Source of the DNA: Streptomyces sp. NBC_01439
Lineage (GTDB): Bacteria; Actinomycetota; Actinomycetes; Streptomycetales; Streptomycetaceae
Assembly (NCBI RefSeq): GCF_036227605.1
Contig: NZ_CP109487.1
Span: forward strand, 7,861,001 to 7,925,000
DNA: 64,000 bases
Direction: 5' to 3'
The notes beneath the pieces were generated by a model. It did not search any database. It was not told the DNA's origin and was given only the letters and a program-made list of their open reading frames with translations. This document shows, one piece after another, positions 1 to 8,623 of the stretch (positions are counted from its first letter, which is position 1; each line of letters begins with the position of its first letter). Made by a program: the position numbers and the translations under genes.

Positions 1-37
1 CGGGGGGCGCCTCGACACCCGAGCTAGGAGGAACGCC

Positions 38-520
38 ATGGCTGGTCGTGGACCCGCCCCGAAGGACCCCCGGCGCCGCGCCGGCCACCGCAAGGACGGT
101 CACCAGCAGACGGTGCTCCGCTTCGAGCAGGCCGAGCCGCCCGAACTGCCGCCGCTGCGCGCCCGCCAGGGCGACGAGATGGTCGAGGTGCCGTGGCCCA
201 CGGCCACGTTGGAGTGGTGGGAGATGTGGAAGGCCAGCCCGCAGGCCGAGCACTTCACCTCGACCGACTGGTCGTTCCTGCGGGACACGGCCCTGGTGCA
301 CGCCCGGCACTGGAACGGTGAGTCGACCGCCGGTGCCGAGCTCCGCCTGAGGGTCGCCAAGTTCGGCGCCACCCCCGAGGACCGCGCCCGACTGCGGATG
401 CAGTTCGCCCAGGCGGACGAGGCCGACTTGAAGCGTCCGGCCGGCGCCTCGGCCGAGGACCAATTCGGCGACCTGAAGGTGCTGCCAGGGGGTGGGGCGG
501 ATGCCGTGGCGGGGGCCTAG
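38..520 (+). CDS. Phage terminase small subunit-like protein
   Basis: Probable small (DNA-recognition) subunit of a phage packaging terminase, 160 residues. The start ATG sits behind an AGGAGG ribosome site. The basic N-terminus (GRGPAPKDPRRR) followed by a helical body and an acidic tail is typical of the P27-like TerS family; I see no catalytic motif. It overlaps the large-subunit gene, the usual TerS-TerL arrangement, and this context is the main support. The downstream portal and head genes expected in an intact phage are absent, so it probably belongs to a remnant or satellite element. Confidence 0.75.
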   Translation: MAGRGPAPKDPRRRAGHRKDGHQQTVLRFEQAEPPELPPLRARQGDEMVEVPWPTATLEWWEMWKASPQAEHFTSTDWSFLRDTALVHARHWNGESTAGAELRLRVAKFGATPEDRARLRMQFAQADEADLKRPAGASAEDQFGDLKVLPGGGADAVAGA

Positions 521-2150
521 ATACGAGGGCGAACTGCCCACCCTGGGATACCAGGTCATCAACTGGATGCACACCTACCTGGCCGCGCCGGACCGTTCCG
601 AGTATGTGCCGTTCCGGCTAACGCGGGAGCAGGCGCAGTTCGTGCTGAACCTGTACGCCATCGACCCGAGGACGGGGGAGCGCCGCTACCGCAGGGCGGT
701 CCTGTCGCGGCCGAAGGGCTGGGGCAAGTCGCCGCTGCTGGCCGCCCTCACGTGCGCCGAGGCCCTGGCGGACGTCGTCCCGGATGGCTGGGACGCCCAC
801 GGGGAGCCGGTGGGCCGCCCGTGGGCCACGCTGCGTACACCGTGGCTGCAGCTAGCCGCTGTGTCCGAGGATCAGACGAAGAATGCTTGGGCGCCGCTGC
901 TGGAGATGCTGCGGGAGGGCCCGGCGCTGGACGCCTACCCGGGTATCGAGCCGCTGGACACGTTCGTGAACCTGCCGCAGGGCCGGATCGAGTTCGTGAC
1001 GAGCGCGGCCACGTCCCGGGAGGGCAACCGGCCCGTGTGGTGCGTCCTGGACCAGACGGAGGAGTGGCGCCAGTCAAACGGCGGCGTGAAGCTGGCCGCC
1101 ACGTTGCGCCGCAACCTGGGCAAGACGGCCGGCACGTCGGTGGAGTCTCCGAACGCCTACATTCCGGGTGGTGGGAGCGTCGCGGAGTCCTCGGCCGAGT
1201 ACTTCAAGCGGATCCGTGAGGGCCGCGCCCGCGACGAGGGCCTGCTGTACGACCACCGTGAGGCGCCCGCGGAAACCGACATGGCCGATCGGGACTCGCT
1301 GATGGCTGGTCTGCGGCACGCCTACGGTGATTCGGCGGCGCAGGCCGGCGGCTGGGTGAACCTGGACCGGATCGCGGCCGAGGTGTGGGACCCGGACACA
1401 GACCCGCAGGACGCCCGCCGCTTCTACCTCGGCCAGATCACGCACGCTTCCGACTCCTGGATCACGCAGCCCGAATGGGCCGCGGTCGCGGACGTCGAGA
1501 AGACCGTCGGCGAGCGGGAGGCGGTGGTCCTCGGCTTCGACGGGTCTCGTCGCCGCTCCCGGGGCGTCACCGACGCTACGGCTCTCGTCGGCTGCCGCGT
1601 CTCGGACGGACACCTGTTTCTGCTGGGCTGCTGGGAGCAGCCTGACGGGCCCGAGGGCGAGGGATGGCAGGTGCCTGTCGTCGAGGTCCTGGCGACCATC
1701 GAGGACGCGTTCAAGCGGTACCGGGTGGTGGGCATGTACGCCGACCCGGCCAAGTGGGAGTCCCACGTGGCGACCTGGGAGGCGAAGCATGGTCGCCGGC
1801 TGAAGGTGAAGGCCACTGCGCAGCACCCGATCGAATGGTGGATGACGGGCGGCCGGGCGCATCTCATCGTCCGCGCACTGGAGAAGTTCCGCTCGTCGGT
1901 CGTCGAGAACGAGCTGACGCACGACGGGTCCAGCGTGCTCACCCGGCATGTGCTGAATTCGAGGCGCCGCCAGTCCCGCGTCGGCGCGCAGATAGCCAAG
2001 GAACACCCCGACTCACCCCGGAAGATCGACGCGGCCGTGGCTGCGGTGCTCGCCTGGCAGTGCCGGGTCGACGCGCTGGCCAAGGGCCTCGGCAAGGAGA
2101 AGGCCGGAGTCGGCGCCCCCGGCAAGGGCCGCGTCATCGTGCTGCGCTGA
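501..2150 (+). CDS. Phage terminase large subunit
   Basis: Packaging motor ATPase/nuclease of a tailed phage, 549 residues from ATG 501 (a GTG at 492 is in frame). The ATPase half carries a Walker A-like RPKGWGKS at about residues 70-77 and a Walker B-like VWCVLDQTEEW at about 179-189. The C-terminal half has acidic RNase H-like nuclease features (VLGFDGS; later MYADPAKWE). Length is normal for the family and the frame is intact. It overlaps the 3' end of the small subunit gene by 20 bp and is followed by an HNH gene rather than by portal or capsid genes. Confidence 0.88.
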   Translation: MPWRGPRYEGELPTLGYQVINWMHTYLAAPDRSEYVPFRLTREQAQFVLNLYAIDPRTGERRYRRAVLSRPKGWGKSPLLAALTCAEALADVVPDGWDAHGEPVGRPWATLRTPWLQLAAVSEDQTKNAWAPLLEMLREGPALDAYPGIEPLDTFVNLPQGRIEFVTSAATSREGNRPVWCVLDQTEEWRQSNGGVKLAATLRRNLGKTAGTSVESPNAYIPGGGSVAESSAEYFKRIREGRARDEGLLYDHREAPAETDMADRDSLMAGLRHAYGDSAAQAGGWVNLDRIAAEVWDPDTDPQDARRFYLGQITHASDSWITQPEWAAVADVEKTVGEREAVVLGFDGSRRRSRGVTDATALVGCRVSDGHLFLLGCWEQPDGPEGEGWQVPVVEVLATIEDAFKRYRVVGMYADPAKWESHVATWEAKHGRRLKVKATAQHPIEWWMTGGRAHLIVRALEKFRSSVVENELTHDGSSVLTRHVLNSRRRQSRVGAQIAKEHPDSPRKIDAAVAAVLAWQCRVDALAKGLGKEKAGVGAPGKGRVIVLR

Positions 2151-2174
2151 CTACCCGATGGAAGGAGGGCCGTT

Positions 2175-2468
2175 ATGGCCCACAACTGGGGTTCGTCCTC
2201 GCGGGCGAGCCGTCTGCCATCGAACTGGCGGAAGATACGGGCGCAGGTTCTCGCCCGGGATCCGGAGTGCCGGATCTGTCGGGTACGCCCGAGCGTGATC
2301 GCCGACCATATTGAAGCGATGACCGACGACCATCGGCTCGAGGCCCTGCAGGGTGTGTGTGCGCCGTGTCACCGGGTGAAGACATCCGCCGAGGCCAACG
2401 CCGCTCGAGCTGCCACCCCGAAGCCCGGCCGCCGCCGGCCGCAGGAACCCCACCCCGGACTGCTGTAG
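2175..2468 (+). CDS. HNH endonuclease
   Basis: Small HNH nuclease of 97 residues. Visible motifs are the zinc-knuckle CRIC, the catalytic ADHIEA and the closing CAPCHRVKT, in the order expected for the beta-beta-alpha-metal fold. Small HNH proteins often sit next to phage terminases, where some assist cos cleavage. It starts 24 bp after the terminase stop with GGAGGG just upstream (around 2163-2168). The C-terminal tail is Pro/Arg-rich. Confidence 0.85.
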   Translation: MAHNWGSSSRASRLPSNWRKIRAQVLARDPECRICRVRPSVIADHIEAMTDDHRLEALQGVCAPCHRVKTSAEANAARAATPKPGRRRPQEPHPGLL

Positions 2469-2569
2469 CGCAACCCGAGCCACCCCCCCCATATGCACGT
2501 CCAACCCACCACCCGCACAGGACCGACGGCGCCCGCCCCGCGTGGCGGCCACGAGCAAGGAGCACGGCT

Positions 2570-3760
2570 ATGCCGGATCCCATCAAGAAGATCACGCTGC
2601 GGAACGGCAAGGTCCGATGGCGGGCCGTGGTCGACGCCGGCCACGACGAGAACGGCAAGCGGATCCAGCTCACCATCACCAAGGACACCCAGACGGAGGT
2701 GAAGAACGAGCGGGCCCGGATCCAGGCTGGCCGTGCAGCAGGCACGCTCATCGTCCCCAACAAGATCACGCTGGCCGAATGGCTCGACCAGTGGCTGGAG
2801 TACAAGCGGCGCGACGTCGAGGAGACGACGATCCGCACGTACCGGCTCGCCCTGGTCCACGTCTACGACCAGCTCGGGCACATCCGCCTTCAGGAGCTGA
2901 CCGAGGACCACGTGCGGGAGTTCGTCGACGGCCTGGTCGCCGCCGGCCGCCGCAAGGGCGGAGAGAAGGGCACGCGCCTGATGGTGTCCACGGTCGAGGG
3001 GGTCCTGACTCGGCTACGGGGGGCCTTGTCCCGGGCTGTCGTGCGCAAGCTGGTCGCGGTCAATGTGGCAGCGGAGGTACGCCCTTCGCTCGCGGACAAG
3101 AAGACCGACAAGCGAGAGCGCGACAGGGCCAAGCCGTGGACGGTGGCGGAGGTCCAGACGTTCATCCGCGGTGTTCACCAGGACCGTCTCTTCGCGCCGC
3201 TACTGCTGTCGCTGATGGGGCTTCGGCCCGCTGAAGTGTGCGGCGTGCGCTGGGTTGATGTCGATCTCGAGGGTGGCCTGCTCTCCATCAAGCAGACGCG
3301 AACGATGATCGGCAATCACCGCGTGCTCGAGAAGGACACCAAGACGGCCTCGGGGGAGAGGATGCTCCCGCTGCCGCGCGGTCCCTGGGAGGCGCTGAGG
3401 GCCCTGCAGGCGCGACAGGTACAGGAAAAGGCGGCCGCGGGGGAGGCGTACACCGAGTCCGGCTTCGTCACCGCGAACGAGATGGGCGTCCCGCTGAACA
3501 CGCGGCAGCTGCGGGAGTACGCCTATCACCTGATGGCGGGCCTGGCCCTCCGCAAGGTCCGCCTGTACGACGCCCGGCACTCGGTGTTGAAGGCTCTGGC
3601 CCTGAGTGGGGTTGCTGACGTCATCCTCGCCGCGTGGGCCGGCCACACGAACGCCGCCTTCACCAAGCGCAAGTACGTGTCCATCGAAGCCGAGGACATG
3701 AGGGGTGCAGCAGCCGCTCTGGACATCTTCCACGGGGAAGATCAAAAAGCCCTCATGTGA
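2570..3760 (+). CDS. Tyrosine site-specific integrase
   Basis: Phage-type tyrosine recombinase, 396 residues from ATG 2570 (AAGGAG lies upstream). It has an N-terminal arm-binding segment, a SAM-like core-binding domain (about 65-160) and a catalytic domain with Arg219 (LMGLRPAEV), Lys258 region (KTASGERML), box II YDARH (Arg336), His359 (WAGHT) and nucleophile Tyr369 (KRKYVSI). Box II begins with Tyr where most relatives have His; the rest of the catalytic set is present, so activity is plausible. It is the last gene of the phage-like block and converges on the SGNH hydrolase gene, so an attachment site probably lies just downstream. Confidence 0.9.
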   Translation: MPDPIKKITLRNGKVRWRAVVDAGHDENGKRIQLTITKDTQTEVKNERARIQAGRAAGTLIVPNKITLAEWLDQWLEYKRRDVEETTIRTYRLALVHVYDQLGHIRLQELTEDHVREFVDGLVAAGRRKGGEKGTRLMVSTVEGVLTRLRGALSRAVVRKLVAVNVAAEVRPSLADKKTDKRERDRAKPWTVAEVQTFIRGVHQDRLFAPLLLSLMGLRPAEVCGVRWVDVDLEGGLLSIKQTRTMIGNHRVLEKDTKTASGERMLPLPRGPWEALRALQARQVQEKAAAGEAYTESGFVTANEMGVPLNTRQLREYAYHLMAGLALRKVRLYDARHSVLKALALSGVADVILAAWAGHTNAAFTKRKYVSIEAEDMRGAAAALDIFHGEDQKALM

Positions 3761-3908
3761 GAGATTGTGAGATTCGATCTTGAAATGACGCAGCGACTTG
3801 TGCTTTGACCTGCGGTGATCTCATTCTGAGTAGAACAGTGGAGGGATTCTACTTGGGCCACCGCTGTGTGTTTACGCAGGTAGGGCCACCACTCGGGATT
3901 GTGCCTTG
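3761..3908. other. Likely attachment-site region of the integrated element
   Basis: This stretch separates the integrase stop from the convergent SGNH hydrolase stop. It is less GC-rich than its surroundings and contains no tRNA or gene that I can recognise. Tyrosine integrase genes normally lie next to their att site, so the element boundary is inferred here or within the hydrolase 3' end. The matching direct repeat would lie left of the window and cannot be seen. Confidence 0.35.
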
Positions 3909-4691
3909 CTACGAGAGCGGAGAGTCCCCGTACGGCAGCAGCTCGGGGCGCTTGGCCGGGCGGCCGTCCCCGGAGGAGCGGCCCGTCAGGCGGCGGCCGA
4001 TCCAGGGGAGCAGGTGCTGCCGGGCGAAGCTCAGGTCCTGGGCCCGGCGTACGGTCCAGCCCGGGGGAGCGGCGGCGGGCAGTTCGGTGCGCCAGTCCTG
4101 TTCGGCGGGCAGGCCCAGTGCCTGCCAGACGGCCTCCGCCACCCGGCGGTGGCCCTCGGCGGTCAGGTGCAGCCGGTCGACGTCCCACATCCGGGGGTCC
4201 GCGAGCACGGAGGCCCCGTACAGGTCGACCACCACGGCGCCGTGCCGGGCGGCGAGCTCCTCGATGGTGGCGAAGAGCTCCTCCATGCGCGGCCGGAAGC
4301 GTTCCATCACCGGCCCGTTGCGCCCCGGGGAGCGCATCAGGACGAGGCGCTTGCAGGAGGGGGCGAGGAGTTCCACCGCCGACTCCAGGTGATCGCGGAC
4401 CCGGCCCATGTCCACCTTGGGGCGCAGGGCGTCGTTGAGTCCGCCCACCAGGGTCACCACGTCGGCCCCCATTGCGGCGGCGGCCGGGACCTGGTCCTCG
4501 GCGATCTGGCCGATCAGCTTGCCGCGGACCGCGAGGTTCGCGTACCGGAAGCCCGGTTCCCGGGCGGCGAGGCGGGCGGCCAGCAGATCGGCCCAGCCGC
4601 GGTAGGAGCCGTCCGGAAGCAGGTCGGACATGCCCTCGGTGAAGGAGTCACCGATCGCGACGAAACTGGTGTACGAGGCATTCATCTCCAT
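3909..4691 (-). CDS. SGNH/GDSL-family hydrolase
   Basis: Esterase/lipase-fold hydrolase of 260 residues. Block I GDSFTEG contains the Ser nucleophile, block III is GGLND (oxyanion Asn), and block V DRLHLTAEGH carries the Asp-His pair. No signal peptide is visible, so it is probably cytoplasmic; the substrate is unknown. A basic C-terminal tail after about residue 215 is common in Streptomyces relatives. The gene ends next to the integrated element, so its last codons could have been changed by integration. Confidence 0.88.
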   Translation of the reverse strand: MEMNASYTSFVAIGDSFTEGMSDLLPDGSYRGWADLLAARLAAREPGFRYANLAVRGKLIGQIAEDQVPAAAAMGADVVTLVGGLNDALRPKVDMGRVRDHLESAVELLAPSCKRLVLMRSPGRNGPVMERFRPRMEELFATIEELAARHGAVVVDLYGASVLADPRMWDVDRLHLTAEGHRRVAEAVWQALGLPAEQDWRTELPAAAPPGWTVRRAQDLSFARQHLLPWIGRRLTGRSSGDGRPAKRPELLPYGDSPLS

Positions 4692-4756
4692 GGCGGAGTG
4701 ATGTTACCGCGCGGTACCCCGGCCTTGCAGGGCCGGGGACCGCGCACCTCGAACGA

Positions 4757-5782
4757 TCACATGGGCGCGGGCCTGCCGAAGAGCTCCCGCAGCACGTCCT
4801 CCATCGTCACCAGGCCCGTCATGGCTCCGTCCGCCCCGAGGACCGCCGCCAGGTGCGTACGGCTGCGCCGCATGGCCGTCAGCACGTCGTCCAGCGGGGT
4901 CTCCGCCCGCACCTGGGCGATCGGCCGCAGCGCCGTCACCGGGAAGGGCTCGTCCCGCTCCTCGTCGTCCACGTCCAGGACGTCCTTCACGTGCAGGTAG
5001 CCCAGGATCTTGTGCTGGGCGTCGACCACCGGGAACCGGGAGTACCCGGACTCGGCCGACAGCAGCTCCAGCCCGGCCGGAGTGATCCCCTCCCGGGCCG
5101 GGACCACCTGGTCCTCGGGCAGCACCACATCGGTCACGGGCCGCCGGCCCAGTTCCAGCGCGTCGTGCAGGCGCTCGCTCGCCCGGTCGTCGAGGAGCCC
5201 CGCATCACTGGAGTCCTTGACCATCCGCGCCAGCTCGTCGTCGGAGAAGGTCGCCGCGACCTCGTCCTTGACCTCCACCCGCAGCAGCCGCAGCAGGGTG
5301 TTGGCGAAGGCGTTGATCGTGAAGATCACCGGTCGCAGTACCTGCGTGAGGGTCACCAGCGGCGGCCCCAGCAGCAGGGCGGTGCGTACGGGCTCGGACA
5401 GCGCCACGTTCTTCGGCAGCATCTCGCCGAAGAGCATGTGCAGGTACGTCGCCAGGGCCAGCGCCACCACGAAGGAGATCGCGTGGGTCAGGCCCGCCGG
5501 TACCCCGACGAGGTCGAACAACGGGGTCAGCAGATGGGCGATGGCCGGCTCGGCCACCACGCCCAGCACCAGGGTGCACAGCGTGATGCCCAGCTGGGCC
5601 GCCGCCATCAGCGCCGACACGTGCTCCAGCCCCCACAGGACGGCGCGGGCCCGCCGGTCGCCCTGCTCGGCGTACGGTTCGATCTGGCTGCGCCGGACCG
5701 AGATCAGCGCGAACTCCGCGCCGACGAAGAAGGCGTTGACGACCAGGGTCGCCAGGCCGATCAGCAGCTGGATGACGGTCAT
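4757..5782 (-). CDS. CNNM/CorC-type membrane protein (DUF21 and CBS pair)
   Basis: Integral membrane protein of 341 residues. The N-terminal DUF21 transmembrane domain (about 1-190) is followed by two CBS motifs (about 215-335; VVLPEDQVVPAREG, VTMEDVLRELFG). It lacks the C-terminal CorC_HlyC domain present in its neighbour. Family members are linked to Mg2+/Co2+ transport or tolerance, often under the name hemolysin family. Its start overlaps the stop of the upstream paralogue by 4 bp, so the two are probably translationally coupled and may form a heteromer. Confidence 0.87.
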   Translation of the reverse strand: MTVIQLLIGLATLVVNAFFVGAEFALISVRRSQIEPYAEQGDRRARAVLWGLEHVSALMAAAQLGITLCTLVLGVVAEPAIAHLLTPLFDLVGVPAGLTHAISFVVALALATYLHMLFGEMLPKNVALSEPVRTALLLGPPLVTLTQVLRPVIFTINAFANTLLRLLRVEVKDEVAATFSDDELARMVKDSSDAGLLDDRASERLHDALELGRRPVTDVVLPEDQVVPAREGITPAGLELLSAESGYSRFPVVDAQHKILGYLHVKDVLDVDDEERDEPFPVTALRPIAQVRAETPLDDVLTAMRRSRTHLAAVLGADGAMTGLVTMEDVLRELFGRPAPM

Positions 5783-7113
5783 CGGGCCTCCTCCGTTCCT
5801 GTGGCGGGCTCGATCGGGGCGTGTAGCAGCACCCGCGCGGCTCGGCGCCCGCCGGCGTCCACCACGTCGAGCTGCCAGCCGTTCAGTTCCATGCGGTCGC
5901 CGACCGCCGGAATCCGGCCGAGCACGGTCGCTATCAGGCCGGCCAGGGTCTCGTAGGGACCGTCCGGCACGTGCAGGCCGATCCGCCGGAGCTGGTCGGT
6001 GCGCGCCGCGCCGTCAGCGGAGTAGAGCAGGCGCCCGGAGTCGTCCGTACCGGCCGGGGCCAGGTCCGGGGTTTCGTGCGGGTCGTGCTCGTCACGGACC
6101 TCGCCGACGACCTCCTCGACGATGTCCTCCAGCGTGGCCACCCCGGCCGTGCCGCCGTACTCGTCGATGACCACGGCCATCGTCTGCTTGCCGGACAGCC
6201 GGTCCAGCAGCCGGTCCACGGTCAGCGACTCCGGTACGAGGAGGGGCTCGCGCAGCAGCTGCGACACGGGACGGCGGCGGCGCTCGGCGGCCGGCAGGGC
6301 CAGTACGTCCTTGATGTGGACGATGCCGACGACCGTGTCGAGGCTGCCCCGGTAGACCGGGAAGCGGGACAGGCCGGTGGCCAGCGTCGCGTTGGCCACG
6401 TCCTCCGCGGTGGTCTGCACGTCGAGGGCGGTCACCTGCACGCGCGGGGTCATCACGTTCTCCGCGGTCAGGTCGGCGAGGTTCAGGGTCCGGACGAACA
6501 GCTCGGCCGTGTCCTTCTCCAGGGCGCCCGCCTTCGCGGAGTGACGCGCGAGCGCGACCAGTTCCTGCGGGGTGCGCGCGGAGGCCAGCTCCTCGGCCGG
6601 TTCCATCCCGAAACGGCGCACCAGATGGTTCGCAGTGGTGTTGAGGTGGCCGATCAGGGGCCTGAAGGCCCGGCTGAAGACCCGCTGCGTGGTCGCCACC
6701 CGTTTGGCGATCGCCAGCGGGGAGGAGATCGCCCAGTTCTTGGGCACCAGCTCGCCGACGACCATCAGGAAGACGGTCGAGATCGCGGTGCCGAGGATCA
6801 GGGCGGTGGAGGATGCGGCGCCGGCCGACAGGCCCATGGCCTCGAAGGGGCCCTGGAGCAGGGCGGAGATCGACGGCTTGGAGATCATGCCGATGACCAG
6901 GCCGGTGACGGTGATGCCGAGCTGGGCACCGGAGAGCTGGAACGTCAGGGTGCGGACGGCGGCCAGGGCGCTGTCGGCCCCGCGCTCGCCGCGCTCGACG
7001 GCCCGTTCGAGCTCGCTGCGCTCGACGGTGGTGAGCGAGAACTCGGCCGCGACGAAGACTCCGCAGGCAAGGCAGAGCAGCAGTGCCACGATGAGCAGGA
7101 GCACCTCGGTCAT
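5779..7113 (-). CDS. CNNM/CorC-type membrane protein (DUF21, CBS, CorC_HlyC)
   Basis: Full-length paralogue of the adjacent gene, 444 residues. It has an N-terminal DUF21 domain with four hydrophobic segments (about 1-200), a CBS pair (MTPRVQVTALD; VVIDEYGGTAGVATLEDIVEEVVGE written here only in part as IDEYGGTAGVATLEDI) and the C-terminal CorC_HlyC domain ending in LNGWQLDVVDAGG. The likely role is divalent-cation (Mg2+/Co2+) homeostasis at the cytoplasmic membrane. It is the first gene of a two-gene operon on the minus strand. Confidence 0.88.
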   Translation of the reverse strand: MTEVLLLIVALLLCLACGVFVAAEFSLTTVERSELERAVERGERGADSALAAVRTLTFQLSGAQLGITVTGLVIGMISKPSISALLQGPFEAMGLSAGAASSTALILGTAISTVFLMVVGELVPKNWAISSPLAIAKRVATTQRVFSRAFRPLIGHLNTTANHLVRRFGMEPAEELASARTPQELVALARHSAKAGALEKDTAELFVRTLNLADLTAENVMTPRVQVTALDVQTTAEDVANATLATGLSRFPVYRGSLDTVVGIVHIKDVLALPAAERRRRPVSQLLREPLLVPESLTVDRLLDRLSGKQTMAVVIDEYGGTAGVATLEDIVEEVVGEVRDEHDPHETPDLAPAGTDDSGRLLYSADGAARTDQLRRIGLHVPDGPYETLAGLIATVLGRIPAVGDRMELNGWQLDVVDAGGRRAARVLLHAPIEPATGTEEAR

Positions 7114-7249
7114 CGGTCGATCACCTCCGTCCCATGATCGGCCAGGAGGAGGGGTACCGCGCGATGTCGCGAACGCGTATGTCGGGGACTGGGAGGCTCG
7201 CCCATGGGCGGACGCTCACACCTTTCACTCAAGAGGGACCTTTCACCAC

Positions 7250-7327
7250 ATGGTAAAGGAAGAGCAAAGGGAACGGATCATTCTTTTGGCGGAGCGCGGC
7301 CGGATGGTGGGATTCGGCCATGACTGA
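7250..7327 (+). CDS. Possible 25-codon upstream ORF coupled to the GNAT gene
   Basis: An ATG at 7250 opens a 25-codon frame (MVKEEQRERIILLAERG...) whose TGA at 7325-7327 overlaps the first codons of the acetyltransferase gene (ATG 7320). The acetyltransferase itself has no convincing ribosome site, so translation by coupling is plausible. AGAGGGAC lies about 11 bases upstream of the small ORF. The stretch is less GC-rich than the surroundings. The case is structural only; no family is recognised. Confidence 0.3.
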   Translation: MVKEEQRERIILLAERGRMVGFGHD

Positions 7328-7742
7328 TCTTCATATCGGCTCCGCGTCGGCCGCCGACCTGGGTGCGGTCCTGGCCTTCTGGAAGACCGCCGCAGAGGGA
7401 ACGAGTATCAGCGACGATCTCGCCGGGGTCGAGCGACTGCACGACCGCGACCCCGAGGCGTTGCTGCTCGCGCACCGTGAGGGCGAACTCGTCGGCACGG
7501 TGATCGCCGGTTTCGACGGGTGGCGCTGTCACCTCTACCGGCTCGCCGTGCACCCCGGGTACCGGAGGCAGGGCATCGGGGCCGCCCTGCTGGCCGCCGC
7601 CGAGGAGCGGTTCGTGGCGCTCGGCGGGCGGCGCGGGGACGCGATGGTGCTCGATCGCAACGAGCGGGCGCACCGGATGTGGGCCGCGGTGGGCTATGGG
7701 CCCCAGGAGCAGTGGACGCGCTGGGCCAAGCCGCTCGGCTAG
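7320..7742 (+). CDS. GNAT-family N-acetyltransferase
   Basis: Acetyl-CoA dependent N-acetyltransferase of 140 residues. The acetyl-CoA loop is LYRLAVHPGYRRQGIGAALL (motif A), followed by the motif B helix around RNERAHRMWAAVGY. The acceptor substrate cannot be told from sequence. It is probably a single gene, convergent with bioD and separated from it by a repeat-type terminator element. Confidence 0.85.
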   Translation: MTDLHIGSASAADLGAVLAFWKTAAEGTSISDDLAGVERLHDRDPEALLLAHREGELVGTVIAGFDGWRCHLYRLAVHPGYRRQGIGAALLAAAEERFVALGGRRGDAMVLDRNERAHRMWAAVGYGPQEQWTRWAKPLG

Positions 7743-7819
7743 CCGCCGCTCGGCTCGCCGCCGTTGCCGGTGCCCGTGGCTCCACCGGTGGGCGCGGCCG
7801 CCCGTGGGTGGGCGGCCGC

Positions 7820-7876
7820 GCCTCAAGGATTCGGGGCTCAGCCCCGGACCCCGCGCCTCAAACGCCGGCGGGGCTG
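7820..7876. repeat. Streptomyces intergenic repeat, terminator-like (copy 1)
   Basis: GC-rich dyad sequence between the convergent GNAT and bioD genes. Its 21-bp end, 7856-7876, is identical to 27665-27685, and the adjoining core (7826-7855, read on the minus strand) closely resembles 27585-27620 (GCGGGGTCYGGGGC followed by GAGCCCC). Elements of this kind recur between genes in Streptomyces genomes and probably act as transcription terminators. Confidence 0.7.
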
Positions 7877-8622
7877 GGGTTGGCGCCGGTGGGGGTGAAG
7901 GGCGCCGGGGACCAGGTGGACAGGAAGGACTCCGCCGACCAGGTGCCCGATAGGGACGGGGCCAGCCAGGACGGGGCCGATGCGCGGAACCGGTCCGGCG
8001 CGAGGGTCCCCGAGCCCTCCGGGACGGCGCCCAGCAGCGGCAGGCCCGAGGACTTCGTGAGGTCCGCCAGGTTGCAGCGCGCCGCGAGGTCCGGGTTCTG
8101 CGGCCAGCTGCCGACCACCACGCCCAGCGGGGTCAGCTCCCGCGCCCGCAGGGCCTCCGCCGTGAGGGTGGTGGAGTTGAGCGTGCCGAGACCCGCCGGG
8201 GCGACGATCAGCGTCGGCGCGCCGAGCAGGCGGGCCGCGTCGGCCAAGGTGTTCCCCGACTCGTCGAACCGGACGAGCAGTCCGCCCGCACCCTCCACCA
8301 GGACCAGGTCGTGGTCCAGCGAGAGCCGTTGCGCGGCCTCCGCGATCTGCGCCGGAGCCAGCGTCGCCAGCCCCGAGCGGCGGGCCGCCGTGTCCGGGGC
8401 CAAGGGCTCCGGATAGCGGGCCAGTTCCACCGCCGTGACGGAGGGACCGGCCAGCCGGACCGCCTCCGCCGCGTCCCCGGGCTCCAGCGGGCCGACGCCC
8501 GTCTGCGCGGGCTTGAGCACCGCCACCGAGCGGCCGGCGGCCACCGCGGCGGCCGCGATCGCCGACGTGACCACCGTCTTGCCGATCTCGGTGCCCGTCC
8601 CGGACACCATCAGTACGGACAT
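7858..8622 (-). CDS. bioD: Dethiobiotin synthetase
   Basis: ATP-dependent dethiobiotin synthetase, the penultimate step of biotin synthesis, 254 residues from ATG 8622. The P-loop is GTGTEIGKT, the DAPA/CO2-site Lys is in LKPAQTG, and VEGAGGLLV is the conserved family loop. The start abuts the bioA stop at 8624 without overlap, giving the order bioB-bioA-bioD on the minus strand. The C-terminus overlaps the intergenic repeat by a few codons. Confidence 0.95.
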   Translation of the reverse strand: MSVLMVSGTGTEIGKTVVTSAIAAAAVAAGRSVAVLKPAQTGVGPLEPGDAAEAVRLAGPSVTAVELARYPEPLAPDTAARRSGLATLAPAQIAEAAQRLSLDHDLVLVEGAGGLLVRFDESGNTLADAARLLGAPTLIVAPAGLGTLNSTTLTAEALRARELTPLGVVVGSWPQNPDLAARCNLADLTKSSGLPLLGAVPEGSGTLAPDRFRASAPSWLAPSLSGTWSAESFLSTWSPAPFTPTGANPSPAGV

Positions 8623-8623
8623 C

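Noticed and set aside
492..500. GTG at 492 as start of the terminase large subunit
   Set aside because: ATG 501 in the same frame is preferred; the choice changes only three residues and the evidence is weak either way.
7231..7262. Possible dyad CCTTT...AAAGG upstream of the GNAT gene
   Set aside because: Only the five outer base pairs match consistently; the inner part fails, so it is not a convincing operator.
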